Below, piece by piece: positions 6,664-13,625 of a stretch of DNA of 15,109 nucleotides. A program made the position numbers and the translations under genes. Location: positions 495 through 15,603 of the forward strand of contig MSXT01000061.1 of NCBI GenBank assembly GCA_002083595.1. The letters are read 5' to 3'. The notes beneath the pieces are model-generated. The model saw only the letters and a program-made list of their open reading frames with translations, had not been told where the DNA came from and searched no databases. The stretch comes from Proteobacteria bacterium ST_bin16 (lineage in GTDB: Bacteria > Pseudomonadota > Gammaproteobacteria > Burkholderiales > Nitrosomonadaceae). Within the stretch, counting starts at the first letter, position 1, and each line of letters starts with the position of its first letter.

Positions 6664-6793
6664 GCTGCCGTTAGCCACCTTGTTGAATCTGATTGTTGTT
6701 TACAGCAAATGGAAAGTCTACGTCATCCAGGATCAGCGATGGCAATCAGTTCGAAAGTTGGAAAGCGGCATGAATCCCAGAAAAGCCGACTAA
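6653..6793 (+). pseudogene. Protein-like remnant in shifted frame after the RDD gene
   Basis: Directly across the RDD gene's stop, the +1 frame reads GTFELPLATLLNLIVVYSKW and continues as KVYVIQDQRWQSVRKLESGM to TAA 6791-6793. It has a hydrophobic helix followed by a basic, amphipathic tail, which looks like real protein and not random translation. There is no start codon with a ribosome binding site. Two readings are possible: a frameshift truncated a longer RDD-type protein whose last helix this was, or it is the tail of a different gene fused here by deletion. I cannot name the family. The remaining bases to 6845 contain only a weak GGGTT/AACCC inverted repeat. Confidence 0.35.
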
Positions 6794-6845
6794 CTCCGGG
6801 TTTCACATTTCATCTAACCCAACAAGCTGTCATAATGCCATCGCT

Positions 6846-7046
6846 ATGTCTTCCACTTCCCGATTGTTTATCGCATTACTATTCCTGCTGCATTTGACAG
6901 GATGCGCTGTCATAGCGGTTGCCGATGTGGTCGTCACTACCGCTGCGACCGCAGCCAAAGTCACTGTTAAAGCGGTTGGTGCCGTTGCCGACGCAGTTAT
7001 TCCCGACAGCAAGGAAAAAGAAAAAAACACCGAACCGGAAAAATGA
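6846..7046 (+). CDS. Small lipoprotein (NF038104-like)
   Basis: 66 residues. The start MSSTSRLFIALLFLLHLTGC is a type II signal sequence with lipobox LTGC and the lipidated cysteine at position 20, leaving a mature peptide of 47 residues. The mature part is a run of Val and Ala with small residues (AVIAVADVVVTTAATAA...), then VKAVGAVADAVIPD and a charged tail rich in Lys and Glu. This composition resembles the short NF038104-type lipoproteins of proteobacteria; the exact family is recalled, not checked. An outer-membrane or periplasmic location is expected. No good ribosome binding site precedes ATG 6846. It converges with phoR, the gap being 91 bases with no clear terminator. Confidence 0.65.
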   Translation: MSSTSRLFIALLFLLHLTGCAVIAVADVVVTTAATAAKVTVKAVGAVADAVIPDSKEKEKNTEPEK

Positions 7047-7137
7047 GCAATGCTTAACAGCATGCCTCCGATGAGTCGAGTGGAAACGCTTGATACACAG
7101 GTTGGACAAAAAAACCGGCGCGAATCACCTGCAAGCA

Positions 7138-8445
7138 TCACACATCAGCCGATACCAGCCGTTTAGCGGGAAACCAGATCGTAAACCGGCTGCCTTTACC
7201 AACTTGACTGGTAATTTCGAGGCGTGCCTCGTGCCGGTTCAATACATGTTTGACAATCGCAAGCCCCAGTCCGGTGCCGCCGGTTTCGCGTGAACGGCTG
7301 CTATCGACGCGATAAAAGCGCTCCGTTAAACGGGGAATGTGCTCCGGTTCGATGCCGATGCCGCTATCTTGCACCCAGAATACCCCCTGCCCATTGCGTT
7401 TCTCCCAATTGATCGTAATCTCGCCTCGATCCGGGGTGTAGCGAATGGCATTACTGATCAGGTTACCAAATGCGCTGCGCAATTCTTCCTCGCTACCCAA
7501 TAATTGATCTTGCGCGGCGACATTCAATTTGATTTCATGGCGGCCCGCGCTGAGCGATTCCGCATCCTGCAGAACAACGTGCAGCAAATTCACGACATCC
7601 ACGGTCTTTTCGCTCACTTTATTCTGTTCATTTTCCAAGCGTGACAGAATCAGCAAGTCTTCAATCAGCCGCTGCATGCGGAATGTTTGTTCCGTCATTA
7701 AGGCCAGGGCACGCTTATTGAAACCGGTATTAACCTGCTCATCGGCTGATAAGGTTTCAAGAAACCCGCCAATGACGGTCAGCGGTGTGCGCAACTCATG
7801 AGAGACATTGGCAATAAAGTCGCGCCGCATCGTTTCTATTTTCTCAAAGCGCGTAATATCGCGGCTGATCAGTAGTTTCTGGTTATAACCATACGGCACC
7901 AACTGGAGTGAAACGATAATACCGTGCTGGCGCGTTTGTTTCAGAATCAAAGGATTGCTGAACTGGCCCGCGGCAAGATACGTCACAAACGGTATTTGCC
8001 TGACCAGATAGGTAATTTGCTGCCCTGCATCCAATGACAGATTAATCCCCAGATGCTGTTCGGCAATTGGATTACACCACTCAATCCGGTCATTTTCATC
8101 CAGAATCACAATGCCGTCAGGCATCGCGGATGTGACGCTTTGCATGCGCTCCAGCGCCAAGCTGAGTAACTCCTGGCTTTGACTATGCTGGCGCACATAA
8201 CGCGCCAAATGGGCAAAGACATCATCCCAAGCGCCGGAGCCCGCCGGAATACTGGCCGGTGTATGATCGGAAAGTTGCAGCCAGCGCTCCAATGCAACGA
8301 TGTGACGGATATGATGAAACACCATCCATAACATGACCGCGCCGAAGAAAAACAAAGCATTCGCGGCGCCAAGAATCATCCAGAGTAACGCGGTAATGAA
8401 GATGACAAAAAGAATGTTAGAGGAACGTTGCCAGATATCGGACAC
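7138..8445 (-). CDS. phoR: PhoR phosphate-regulon sensor histidine kinase
   Basis: 435 residues, the normal PhoR size. Two hydrophobic helices (about 10-45) at the N-terminus anchor it with almost no periplasmic loop, as in PhoR. A PAS domain follows (about 95-200, MPDGIVILDENDRIEWCN). The HisKA domain carries the phosphorylated His216 in NVSHELRTPL. The ATPase domain has the N box N328-N332 (NLISN), the G1 box DSGIG at 360-364, the F box RFYRVD and the G2 box GGTGLGL at 389-395. It autophosphorylates and passes the phosphate to PhoB when phosphate is scarce. The start is a GTG at 8445 behind CAGGA, eight bases upstream. Downstream of phoB on the same strand, it is separated by an unusually long 146-base gap (8446-8591) in which I see no gene. 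Confidence 0.93.
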   Translation of the reverse strand: MSDIWQRSSNILFVIFITALLWMILGAANALFFFGAVMLWMVFHHIRHIVALERWLQLSDHTPASIPAGSGAWDDVFAHLARYVRQHSQSQELLSLALERMQSVTSAMPDGIVILDENDRIEWCNPIAEQHLGINLSLDAGQQITYLVRQIPFVTYLAAGQFSNPLILKQTRQHGIIVSLQLVPYGYNQKLLISRDITRFEKIETMRRDFIANVSHELRTPLTVIGGFLETLSADEQVNTGFNKRALALMTEQTFRMQRLIEDLLILSRLENEQNKVSEKTVDVVNLLHVVLQDAESLSAGRHEIKLNVAAQDQLLGSEEELRSAFGNLISNAIRYTPDRGEITINWEKRNGQGVFWVQDSGIGIEPEHIPRLTERFYRVDSSRSRETGGTGLGLAIVKHVLNRHEARLEITSQVGKGSRFTIWFPAKRLVSADV

Positions 8446-8591
8446 TTAATAAATCCTGAGAAAAGTCATTAGGTGAAGAAAATTCCGGCCGAGATCGTTT
8501 TGAGAATTGGCTGCCGCATCGGATAAACAATAATAACTTTGCATTTTTTCTAAAATTAATCGGCCTGGTATCCATGCGTAGCGATCAAAGT

Positions 8592-9314
8592 TTAACTGTC
8601 AGAATCGGAATCCTTGATTGACTGCACGGCTGTGGCGGAAAACCGGTAACCCGCACCGCGGACAGTTTGTATCCATTCATCCTTACCCGCTAATTGTAGC
8701 GCTTTGCGCAACCGGCGGATATGCACGTCGACGGTACGCTCCTCAACGAACACATGATCGCCCCACACACGGTCGAGCAATTGACTGCGTGAATAAACCC
8801 GTTCGGTATGCGTCATCATGAAATGCAGCAAGCGATATTCCGTTGGTCCCAATTCAATTTCCTGATTTCCGGCTGTCACGCGGTGATTCACCGGCTCAAG
8901 CCGCAAACCGTCGATTTCAACCGCTTCGTCGGAAGCTTCCGGAATCAGCCTGCGCAGCACGGCATTGATGCGCGCAACCAATTCACGCGGCGAGAATGGC
9001 TTGGTGATGTAATCGTCCGCCCCCATTTCCAACCCGGCGACTTTATCGGTTTCCTGCGTGCGTGCGGTAAGCATGATGATCGGAATCAAACGTGTGCGTT
9101 CGTTACGCCGCAATATCCGGGCGAATTCAACGCCACTCATTCCCGGCAACATCCAGTCCAGCAGGATTAGATCCGGCAAAGCCGCCGTAATCAGCGTCAT
9201 GGCCTTCTCGGCATTATCCGCACACACTGTCTCGTAACCGGCTTGCTGCAGATTATAAGTGATCAATTCCTGTATCGCAGCCTCATCTTCCACAATCAAT
9301 ATCGTTGCCGTCAT
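8592..9314 (-). CDS. phoB: PhoB phosphate-regulon response regulator
   Basis: 240 residues from ATG 9314. This start is chosen because MTATILIVEDE matches the usual PhoB N-terminus and AGGA lies seven bases upstream; a TTG at 9335 would add seven unconserved residues. The receiver domain has the acidic pair E9-D10, the phosphorylated D53 (LLDWMLPG), T83 and K105 (TKPFSPREL). The C-terminal winged-helix DNA-binding domain shows GPTEYRLLHFMM, RVWGDHVFVEERTVDVHIRRLRK across the recognition helix, and the closing VRGAGYRF. Phosphorylated PhoB activates phosphate-scavenging genes. It is transcribed divergently from the DUF971 gene across an 85-base gap. I could not find a convincing Pho box there. 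Confidence 0.94.
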   Translation of the reverse strand: MTATILIVEDEAAIQELITYNLQQAGYETVCADNAEKAMTLITAALPDLILLDWMLPGMSGVEFARILRRNERTRLIPIIMLTARTQETDKVAGLEMGADDYITKPFSPRELVARINAVLRRLIPEASDEAVEIDGLRLEPVNHRVTAGNQEIELGPTEYRLLHFMMTHTERVYSRSQLLDRVWGDHVFVEERTVDVHIRRLRKALQLAGKDEWIQTVRGAGYRFSATAVQSIKDSDSDS

Positions 9315-9350
9315 ATAAATTCCTGTATCGATCAATTTTTACGTACAGTT

Positions 9351-9359
9351 TGTTACAAT
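9351..9359 (+). promoter_or_regulatory. Extended -10 promoter for the DUF971-ubiE unit
   Basis: TGTTACAAT is an extended -10 element (TG, one base, TACAAT at 9354-9359). Extended -10 promoters can work without a good -35 box, and none is present (9331-9336 is ATCAAT). The -10 box ends 40 bases before ATG 9400. It lies in the short divergent region shared with phoB. Confidence 0.4.
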
Positions 9360-9399
9360 GCACCCCATCAGCTTTTAATCCCAATGCAGTGAATACGAC

Positions 9400-9810
9400 A
9401 TGGCCGGTTTAACCAAAGATACTCCTTATCCGACTGAAATTAAGTTACACCAAAAATCCAGAATTCTGGATATCACTTTCTCCGATGGCAAAACTTTCCA
9501 ATTTCCTTGTGAATTTTTGCGCGTTTATTCGCCTTCTGCCGAAGTCAGCGGACATGGCCCGGGGCAGGAAGTGCTGCAAACCGGTAAGAAAATGGTCAGT
9601 ATCGTCAAAATCGAACCGGTTGGTAATTATGCCATACAGCTTAATTTTACTGACGGCCATAATACCGGGCTTTATTCATGGGACTTGCTCTATAACTTCG
9701 GTCTTAATCAGGATAAAATGTGGCAGCGCTATCTGCAGCGCATGGACGAAGCAGGCGCCAGCCGCGAACCCGCAAGCCGGGCCACCGCCACGCAGCATTC
9801 CTGCAAGTAA
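9400..9810 (+). CDS. DUF971 (gamma-butyrobetaine hydroxylase-like N-terminal domain) protein
   Basis: 136 residues. The domain spans about 10-112: PTEIKLHQKSRILDITFSDG, FQFPCEFLRVYSPSAEV, then VKIEPVGNYAIQLNFTDGH and GLYSWDLLYNFG. This stand-alone domain is also found at the N-terminus of gamma-butyrobetaine hydroxylase and in some Mrp-type ATPases. The catalytic oxygenase domain is absent, so the protein is not a hydroxylase. The tail after 112 is variable. I recall it as a regular neighbour of ubiE in betaproteobacteria, which suggests some shared role that remains undefined. No strong ribosome binding site precedes ATG 9400; translation may depend on the short leader from the extended -10 promoter. 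ubiE follows 48 bases downstream. Confidence 0.85.
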   Translation: MAGLTKDTPYPTEIKLHQKSRILDITFSDGKTFQFPCEFLRVYSPSAEVSGHGPGQEVLQTGKKMVSIVKIEPVGNYAIQLNFTDGHNTGLYSWDLLYNFGLNQDKMWQRYLQRMDEAGASREPASRATATQHSCK

Positions 9811-9858
9811 ATTTTTATCGATCATCCAGCCATCACACTCTAAAACTCAATTCCCGTT

Positions 9859-10593
9859 ATGACAAAAACTACTCATTTTGGCTTTAATACTGTTGCAGAA
9901 GAAGAAAAAGCCGGCAAAGTCGCGGAAGTCTTTCATTCCGTCGCGGAGCGCTATAATCTGATGAACGATTTGATGTCGGCAGGTCTGCACCGCGTGTGGA
10001 AGCGTTTCACCATTGAGGTCAGCGGCGTTAAAAAAGGCGACAAGGTGCTGGATATTGCAGGAGGCACCGGAGATTTAAGCGCGCTCTTTTTACAGAAAGT
10101 CGGTAAGTCCGGTGAAGTTTGGCTGACCGATATCAATAACTCCATGTTATCCATCGGCCGCGATCGCATGATCGACGAAGGCACACCCACGCCGGTGGCG
10201 CAATGCGATGCCGAGAAATTGCCCTTTCCCGACAATTATTTCAACTGCGTCAGCGTCGCATTTGGTCTAAGAAACATGACACATAAAGATGTCGCGCTCA
10301 AAGAGATGCTCCGGGTCATCAAGCCGGGCGGAACGGTTATCGTGCTGGAATTTTCGAAAGTCTGGAAACCGCTGCAACCTGCCTATGATACCTACTCGTT
10401 CAAGTTACTTCCGGCCATGGGAAAAGTAATCGCCGACGATGCAGAAAGCTACCGGTATTTAGCCGAATCAATCCGCATGCACCCTTCCCAGCCGGAATTA
10501 AAGGAATTGATGGAACAAGCCGGTTTTGACCGCGTGGAGTATTTCAATTTAACTGCGGGTATCGTGGCGCTCCATCGAGGCTACAAGTTTTAA
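9859..10593 (+). CDS. ubiE: UbiE, ubiquinone/menaquinone biosynthesis C-methyltransferase
   Basis: 244 residues, full length. A typical UbiE start (THFGFNTVAEEEKAGKVAEVF) is followed by SAM motif I VLDIAGGTGDLS (63-74) with D65, TDINNSML as the acidic loop that binds the SAM ribose (D91), the signature AFGLRNMTH (134-142), and a C-terminal AGFDRVEYFNLTAGIVALHRGYKF ending. It adds the ring methyl group in quinone synthesis (2-polyprenyl-6-methoxy-benzoquinol to its 5-methyl form, or demethylmenaquinol to menaquinol). An ammonia- or other respiring betaproteobacterium would use it for ubiquinone. The usual downstream ubiJ/ubiB genes are not seen; instead the C13 peptidase converges with a 14-base gap. 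No clear terminator fits in that gap. Confidence 0.95.
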   Translation: MTKTTHFGFNTVAEEEKAGKVAEVFHSVAERYNLMNDLMSAGLHRVWKRFTIEVSGVKKGDKVLDIAGGTGDLSALFLQKVGKSGEVWLTDINNSMLSIGRDRMIDEGTPTPVAQCDAEKLPFPDNYFNCVSVAFGLRNMTHKDVALKEMLRVIKPGGTVIVLEFSKVWKPLQPAYDTYSFKLLPAMGKVIADDAESYRYLAESIRMHPSQPELKELMEQAGFDRVEYFNLTAGIVALHRGYKF

Positions 10594-10607
10594 ACATACA
10601 ACTGTCA

Positions 10608-12011
10608 TTAAGGAGCGGCACTACTCACAATATCCCGCTCCAGCAATTTCAATTTTTCTTTCATCAAATTACCGATGAATAATTGCGGTTCCGATGGCGT
10701 GAGGTTTTCGTAGCGCTCACGTTGCCGGATTCTTTCCATCGCCTGAATAAAGTGCTCAACGAACTGGTAAGGCTTGTCTTCCAGATTTTTAAACAGCGCT
10801 TCACCAAAATAAGTGTATTCATTTTCGTTTGAGCAGCCGAATGAAGCCTTATCCGGCGCGGCTGCGGTAAAAATCAGCGAATACTCATTCTGCAACGCTT
10901 TGATAAAACCACCAGAGTAGCACGCCGAAATCAAGATAATGCGCCAGCGGATATCGGCATCATCCAAATACGTTCTAATATCTTCCGGACGGATATTATT
11001 CAAATCAAGCGGCCACATTTGCACCGCCAGTTCATGATCCATCGATCCGTGGCTGGTCAAGTAGAGCAGCGCCACGTCTTCGTCAAGATTCATTTTGCTG
11101 CCGATATGCTTTAGTGCAATTCTCAGGTTTGTCGAAGATGCCAACGGTGTTGTATCCAGCGTTTTTAGGTTATTTATCAATGCAACAGAGCGTCCCGATG
11201 TGCCCAGGCGCTCGTCCATGACACGCTGTACATGTCCAATTTCCTTCATGAAGACATCCTGAGAGGAATCGGAACCAAATCCGATAAAAAACAGATCATT
11301 GACGCCTGTAACACCGGGTTTTATCGGATCCAGCGCGTTGTTCAGAAGCCGGTATTGGCTGTAATAAACATGCTCCTGATTGACTTCATGCAGCGCACCA
11401 GTGGAATACGCGGCCAATTCATTATCATCGTCATACCCTTCGTACCAAAAGCTGAACGATAAATTGACCAATGGATACGAAGCGCCCAGCCACAGCGCGG
11501 CAATCAATGCCGCCTTGGGTTTGTTCCATTCCAGCAATTGCAGCGCGATATAAAAACAAACCGCTAAGGCCCACGCGATAAAAGCGACATAACCAGCTAC
11601 CAGAATCGTCACCGGTAGATAGGCTAATAGGACAAAGGAAATCAAATAAAGCGCTGGCAGAACGCAATAGGTAATGACCAGAATCCTGAGTAAATCGCTT
11701 TGATTTCCGGTTAATTTCACAAAAACATATCCCACCACCAGTGCAATCAGTAACTTAACACCCAGATAACCGAGCCCGGATAGATCGAAAACAGGATTGG
11801 GTGTGGCTGCGTACGAAACAACCAGTGCCGTCAGCGTATAAAAACCCAGCAGTAGAATAAATTGATCGTAAGAGACGGTTATCCGATCGATTGCACTGCG
11901 GCGGAAAGCCAGTAACTGAGTACCGCAATAAAGATTCAGAAAAAGTATCCGGAATTCCTTGATTAGCGCCGAGTGCTTTGATTCTTTGGGAATGCTCGTA
12001 TATACATCCAT
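10608..12011 (-). CDS. Membrane-anchored C13 (legumain-like) cysteine peptidase
   Basis: 467 residues, starting at ATG 12011 behind GGAGAGAAG. The N-terminal 190 residues are mostly hydrophobic, with likely helices near 50-68, 83-100, 107-130, 132-160 and 166-186, similar to Yip1-type membrane domains. The C-terminal half (about 238-450) is a clan CD peptidase: DLFFIGFGSDSSQDVF, then a hydrophobic strand ending in LYLTSHGS with catalytic His321, and IILISACYSGG with catalytic Cys364. After it, FTAAAPDKASFGCS and YTYFGEALF also fit the C13 pattern. Clan CD includes legumain, GPI-transamidase subunit and caspases, which cut after specific residues. Both catalytic residues are present, so activity is likely. 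The substrate is unknown; no obvious partner gene is next to it. Confidence 0.85.
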   Translation of the reverse strand: MDVYTSIPKESKHSALIKEFRILFLNLYCGTQLLAFRRSAIDRITVSYDQFILLLGFYTLTALVVSYAATPNPVFDLSGLGYLGVKLLIALVVGYVFVKLTGNQSDLLRILVITYCVLPALYLISFVLLAYLPVTILVAGYVAFIAWALAVCFYIALQLLEWNKPKAALIAALWLGASYPLVNLSFSFWYEGYDDDNELAAYSTGALHEVNQEHVYYSQYRLLNNALDPIKPGVTGVNDLFFIGFGSDSSQDVFMKEIGHVQRVMDERLGTSGRSVALINNLKTLDTTPLASSTNLRIALKHIGSKMNLDEDVALLYLTSHGSMDHELAVQMWPLDLNNIRPEDIRTYLDDADIRWRIILISACYSGGFIKALQNEYSLIFTAAAPDKASFGCSNENEYTYFGEALFKNLEDKPYQFVEHFIQAMERIRQRERYENLTPSEPQLFIGNLMKEKLKLLERDIVSSAAP

Positions 12012-12447
12012 TCTTCTCTCCGGATAACGATCGGTGACTACAGCGTGCTATGAACGGCATTAATTGATTTGAATATAGGTATCGTGACAGCCGATTTCAG
12101 CAAAATTACCGCCAACTCTTACTGGGCCTGAGTTCTATTAAATTAAGAGAAAACAAGGGGAATCGGCCTTAATTCAGATAATTCACTTGAAATAAAGTTC
12201 AGCCGCAAAATGATATGCTTTATTGACCCTGTAGTATCGCTTTCAGCCTTACAGTAAAACGGATCTAAATTCACTTTGCAGAAACTCATGCACTTTCTGA
12301 AAACGCAAAGAAGCGGGCATTTTATAGCGTTGCTATCGTTTTTCCATTAATAATCGATACGATACACTGCTCCTAGTGATTCAAATTCTCTACCGGATAG
12401 ATGGATAACCCGGATTTAACTCATTCGATACTTGCGGAGCGTATTTT
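12012..12447. other. Intergenic region between the C13 peptidase and cheV
   Basis: This 436-base gap is the shared upstream region of two divergent genes and contains no credible gene. For cheV, a GGAG lies at about 12436, nine bases before ATG 12448. A TAAAGTTC near 12193 matches the -35 box of a sigma-28 (flagellar) promoter, but the expected -10 box is missing. For the peptidase gene a TATATT on the minus strand (12072-12077 as AATATA) is a weak -10 candidate. A five-base hairpin ATAGC/GCTAT (12324-12336) is followed by GTTTTT, resembling a small terminator with no gene upstream to end. Confidence 0.4.
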
Positions 12448-13398
12448 ATGAACACAGCATTGCACGAAATTGACGAACGCACCAATTTGACTACCAATAA
12501 TAAGTTTGAACTGCTGTTGTTCAGACTGGGCGAAGCTTCCAACAACGGTCAACGGGAATTATTCGGTATCAATGTATTCAAAATTCGTGAAATCCTGGTC
12601 ATGCCCACCATCACCGAAATCGCCAACGCCCCCCCTGATGTGATGGGTGTAGCGAATGTTCGCGGTCAAGTGATTACCGTGATCAATTTACCTAAAGTGG
12701 TCGGTTGCACGCCGAGAAAAGGACTCCCGATCATGCTGGTCACTGAGTATGCACGCTCGACCCAGGCTTTCGCCGTCGAAGAAGTCAGCGAAATTGTGCG
12801 CTTGGAATGGAATCAAGTGATCGCCGCAGAAGGCAAAGGCGGAAAATTGGTCACCAGTATCGCCCGTATCGACGGTAACACAGAAAGCTCCCGGCTGGCG
12901 CAAGTACTCGATGTTGAACAGATACTGCGCGATGTGCTCCCTGCGCAGATTGCAGAAATGTCACTCGATAAAATCGGCCCCGAGATCAAATTGCCCGATG
13001 GAAAAGTCATTCTGGCTGCTGACGATTCGCCATTGGCGCGCAGCATGGTTGAGAATGAACTCAAAGCGCTTAATATTCCTTATGTCATGACCAAAACCGG
13101 ACTGGAAGCCTGGAACCGCATCCAATCCATGTCGGAGGCTGCCGCAACCGAAGGTAAGACGATTCAGGACAAAGTCGCTCTGGTGCTGACCGATTTGGAA
13201 ATGCCGGAAATGGATGGCTTCACACTGACCCGCAACATCAAAAGTGATCAACGATTCAAATCAATCCCGGTCGTGATTCATTCTTCATTGACGGGCGAAA
13301 CCAATGAAAAACACGTCAAATCGGTCGGTGCTGATGCTTATATCGCCAAATTTGTTGCTGAGGAATTAGCGGAAACAATCCGCAAAGCTTTGCGATAA
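12448..13398 (+). CDS. cheV: CheV-type chemotaxis coupling protein (CheW-REC)
   Basis: 316 residues. An N-terminal CheW-like domain (about 18-168) shows FELLLFRLG, LFGINVFKIREIL, VMGVANVRGQVITVINL and a long tail with FAVEEVSEIVRLEW. A receiver domain (about 184-316) has the acidic pair D192-D193 (LAADDSPLAR), the phosphorylated D249 in LVLTDLEMPEMDG, S279-S280 and K301. CheV couples chemoreceptors to CheA while its receiver domain is phosphorylated by CheA, giving adaptation or phosphate buffering. The start ATG 12448 has GGAG nine bases upstream. No other che or flagellar gene lies nearby, so it is an orphan here and implies that the main chemotaxis set is elsewhere. Its 3' end contains the perfect palindrome CGCAAAGCTTTGCG (13381-13394). 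Confidence 0.94.
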   Translation: MNTALHEIDERTNLTTNNKFELLLFRLGEASNNGQRELFGINVFKIREILVMPTITEIANAPPDVMGVANVRGQVITVINLPKVVGCTPRKGLPIMLVTEYARSTQAFAVEEVSEIVRLEWNQVIAAEGKGGKLVTSIARIDGNTESSRLAQVLDVEQILRDVLPAQIAEMSLDKIGPEIKLPDGKVILAADDSPLARSMVENELKALNIPYVMTKTGLEAWNRIQSMSEAAATEGKTIQDKVALVLTDLEMPEMDGFTLTRNIKSDQRFKSIPVVIHSSLTGETNEKHVKSVGADAYIAKFVAEELAETIRKALR

Positions 13399-13414
13399 AC
13401 AGTATTTCCTAATG

Positions 13415-13432
13415 ATGCGCTGACTTGCGCAT
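13415..13432 (+). terminator. Hairpin behind cheV
   Basis: ATGCGC (13415-13420), a six-base loop, and GCGCAT (13427-13432) form a perfect six-base stem, followed by TTAA. It starts 16 bases after the cheV stop. The T-run is only about three bases, so as an intrinsic terminator it is weak. Confidence 0.3.
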
Positions 13433-13438
13433 TTAACT

Positions 13439-13490
13439 GGCAGGGTAAGTACACTGAAATCACTATTCAGCACCTTACCCTTTCACTGCC
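13439..13490. terminator. Long nested stem-loop between cheV and the PEP-CTERM gene
   Basis: Three nested arms pair: GGCA (13439-13442) with TGCC (13487-13490), GGGTAAG (13443-13449) with CTTACCC (13474-13480), and CTGAA (13454-13458) with TTCAG (13466-13470). The stem is interrupted by small bulges. It sits between two convergent genes, where a two-way terminator would be useful, but no T-run follows on either strand. A structured RNA or a protein-bound palindrome is an alternative. A further inverted repeat, GAACAC/GTGTTC, is at 13512-13529. Confidence 0.35.
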
Positions 13491-13625
13491 ATGGTAAAAC
13501 TACAGCAAAGTGAACACACTTGAGTGTTCCATCCTGCCTACCACGTTCAACTGCCTCTGATTACGTTGACCATTCAGTCGTTAACGCACATCAGTAATAG
13601 CCTTGATGCATCATTAGCAAACCAG

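Noticed and set aside
6721..6730. CGTCATCCAG, identical to part of the palindrome at 5541-5550
   Set aside because: Ten bases only, no matching second arm nearby, and it lies inside the protein-like shifted frame; chance is likely.
6798..6820. GGGTT/AACCC inverted repeat as a third REP-like element or terminator
   Set aside because: The stem is only five bases with a long loop, there is no GTAG head and no T-run.
9315..9399. Possible Pho box upstream of phoB (TTGTAAC and CTGTACG on the minus strand)
   Set aside because: Each half matches CTGTCAT poorly and the spacing is 10 bases instead of 11, so autoregulation cannot be supported from the sequence.
12187..12225. Sigma-28 or sigma-70 promoter for cheV (TAAAGTTC; TTGAAA with TATGCT)
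   Set aside because: The sigma-28 -35 box is good, but the -10 position is GATATGCT, far from GCCGATAA; the sigma-70 pair has a 21-base spacer.
12324..12343. ATAGC/GCTAT hairpin followed by GTTTTT as an intrinsic terminator
   Set aside because: The stem is short and AT-rich, and no plus-strand gene lies upstream to be terminated.
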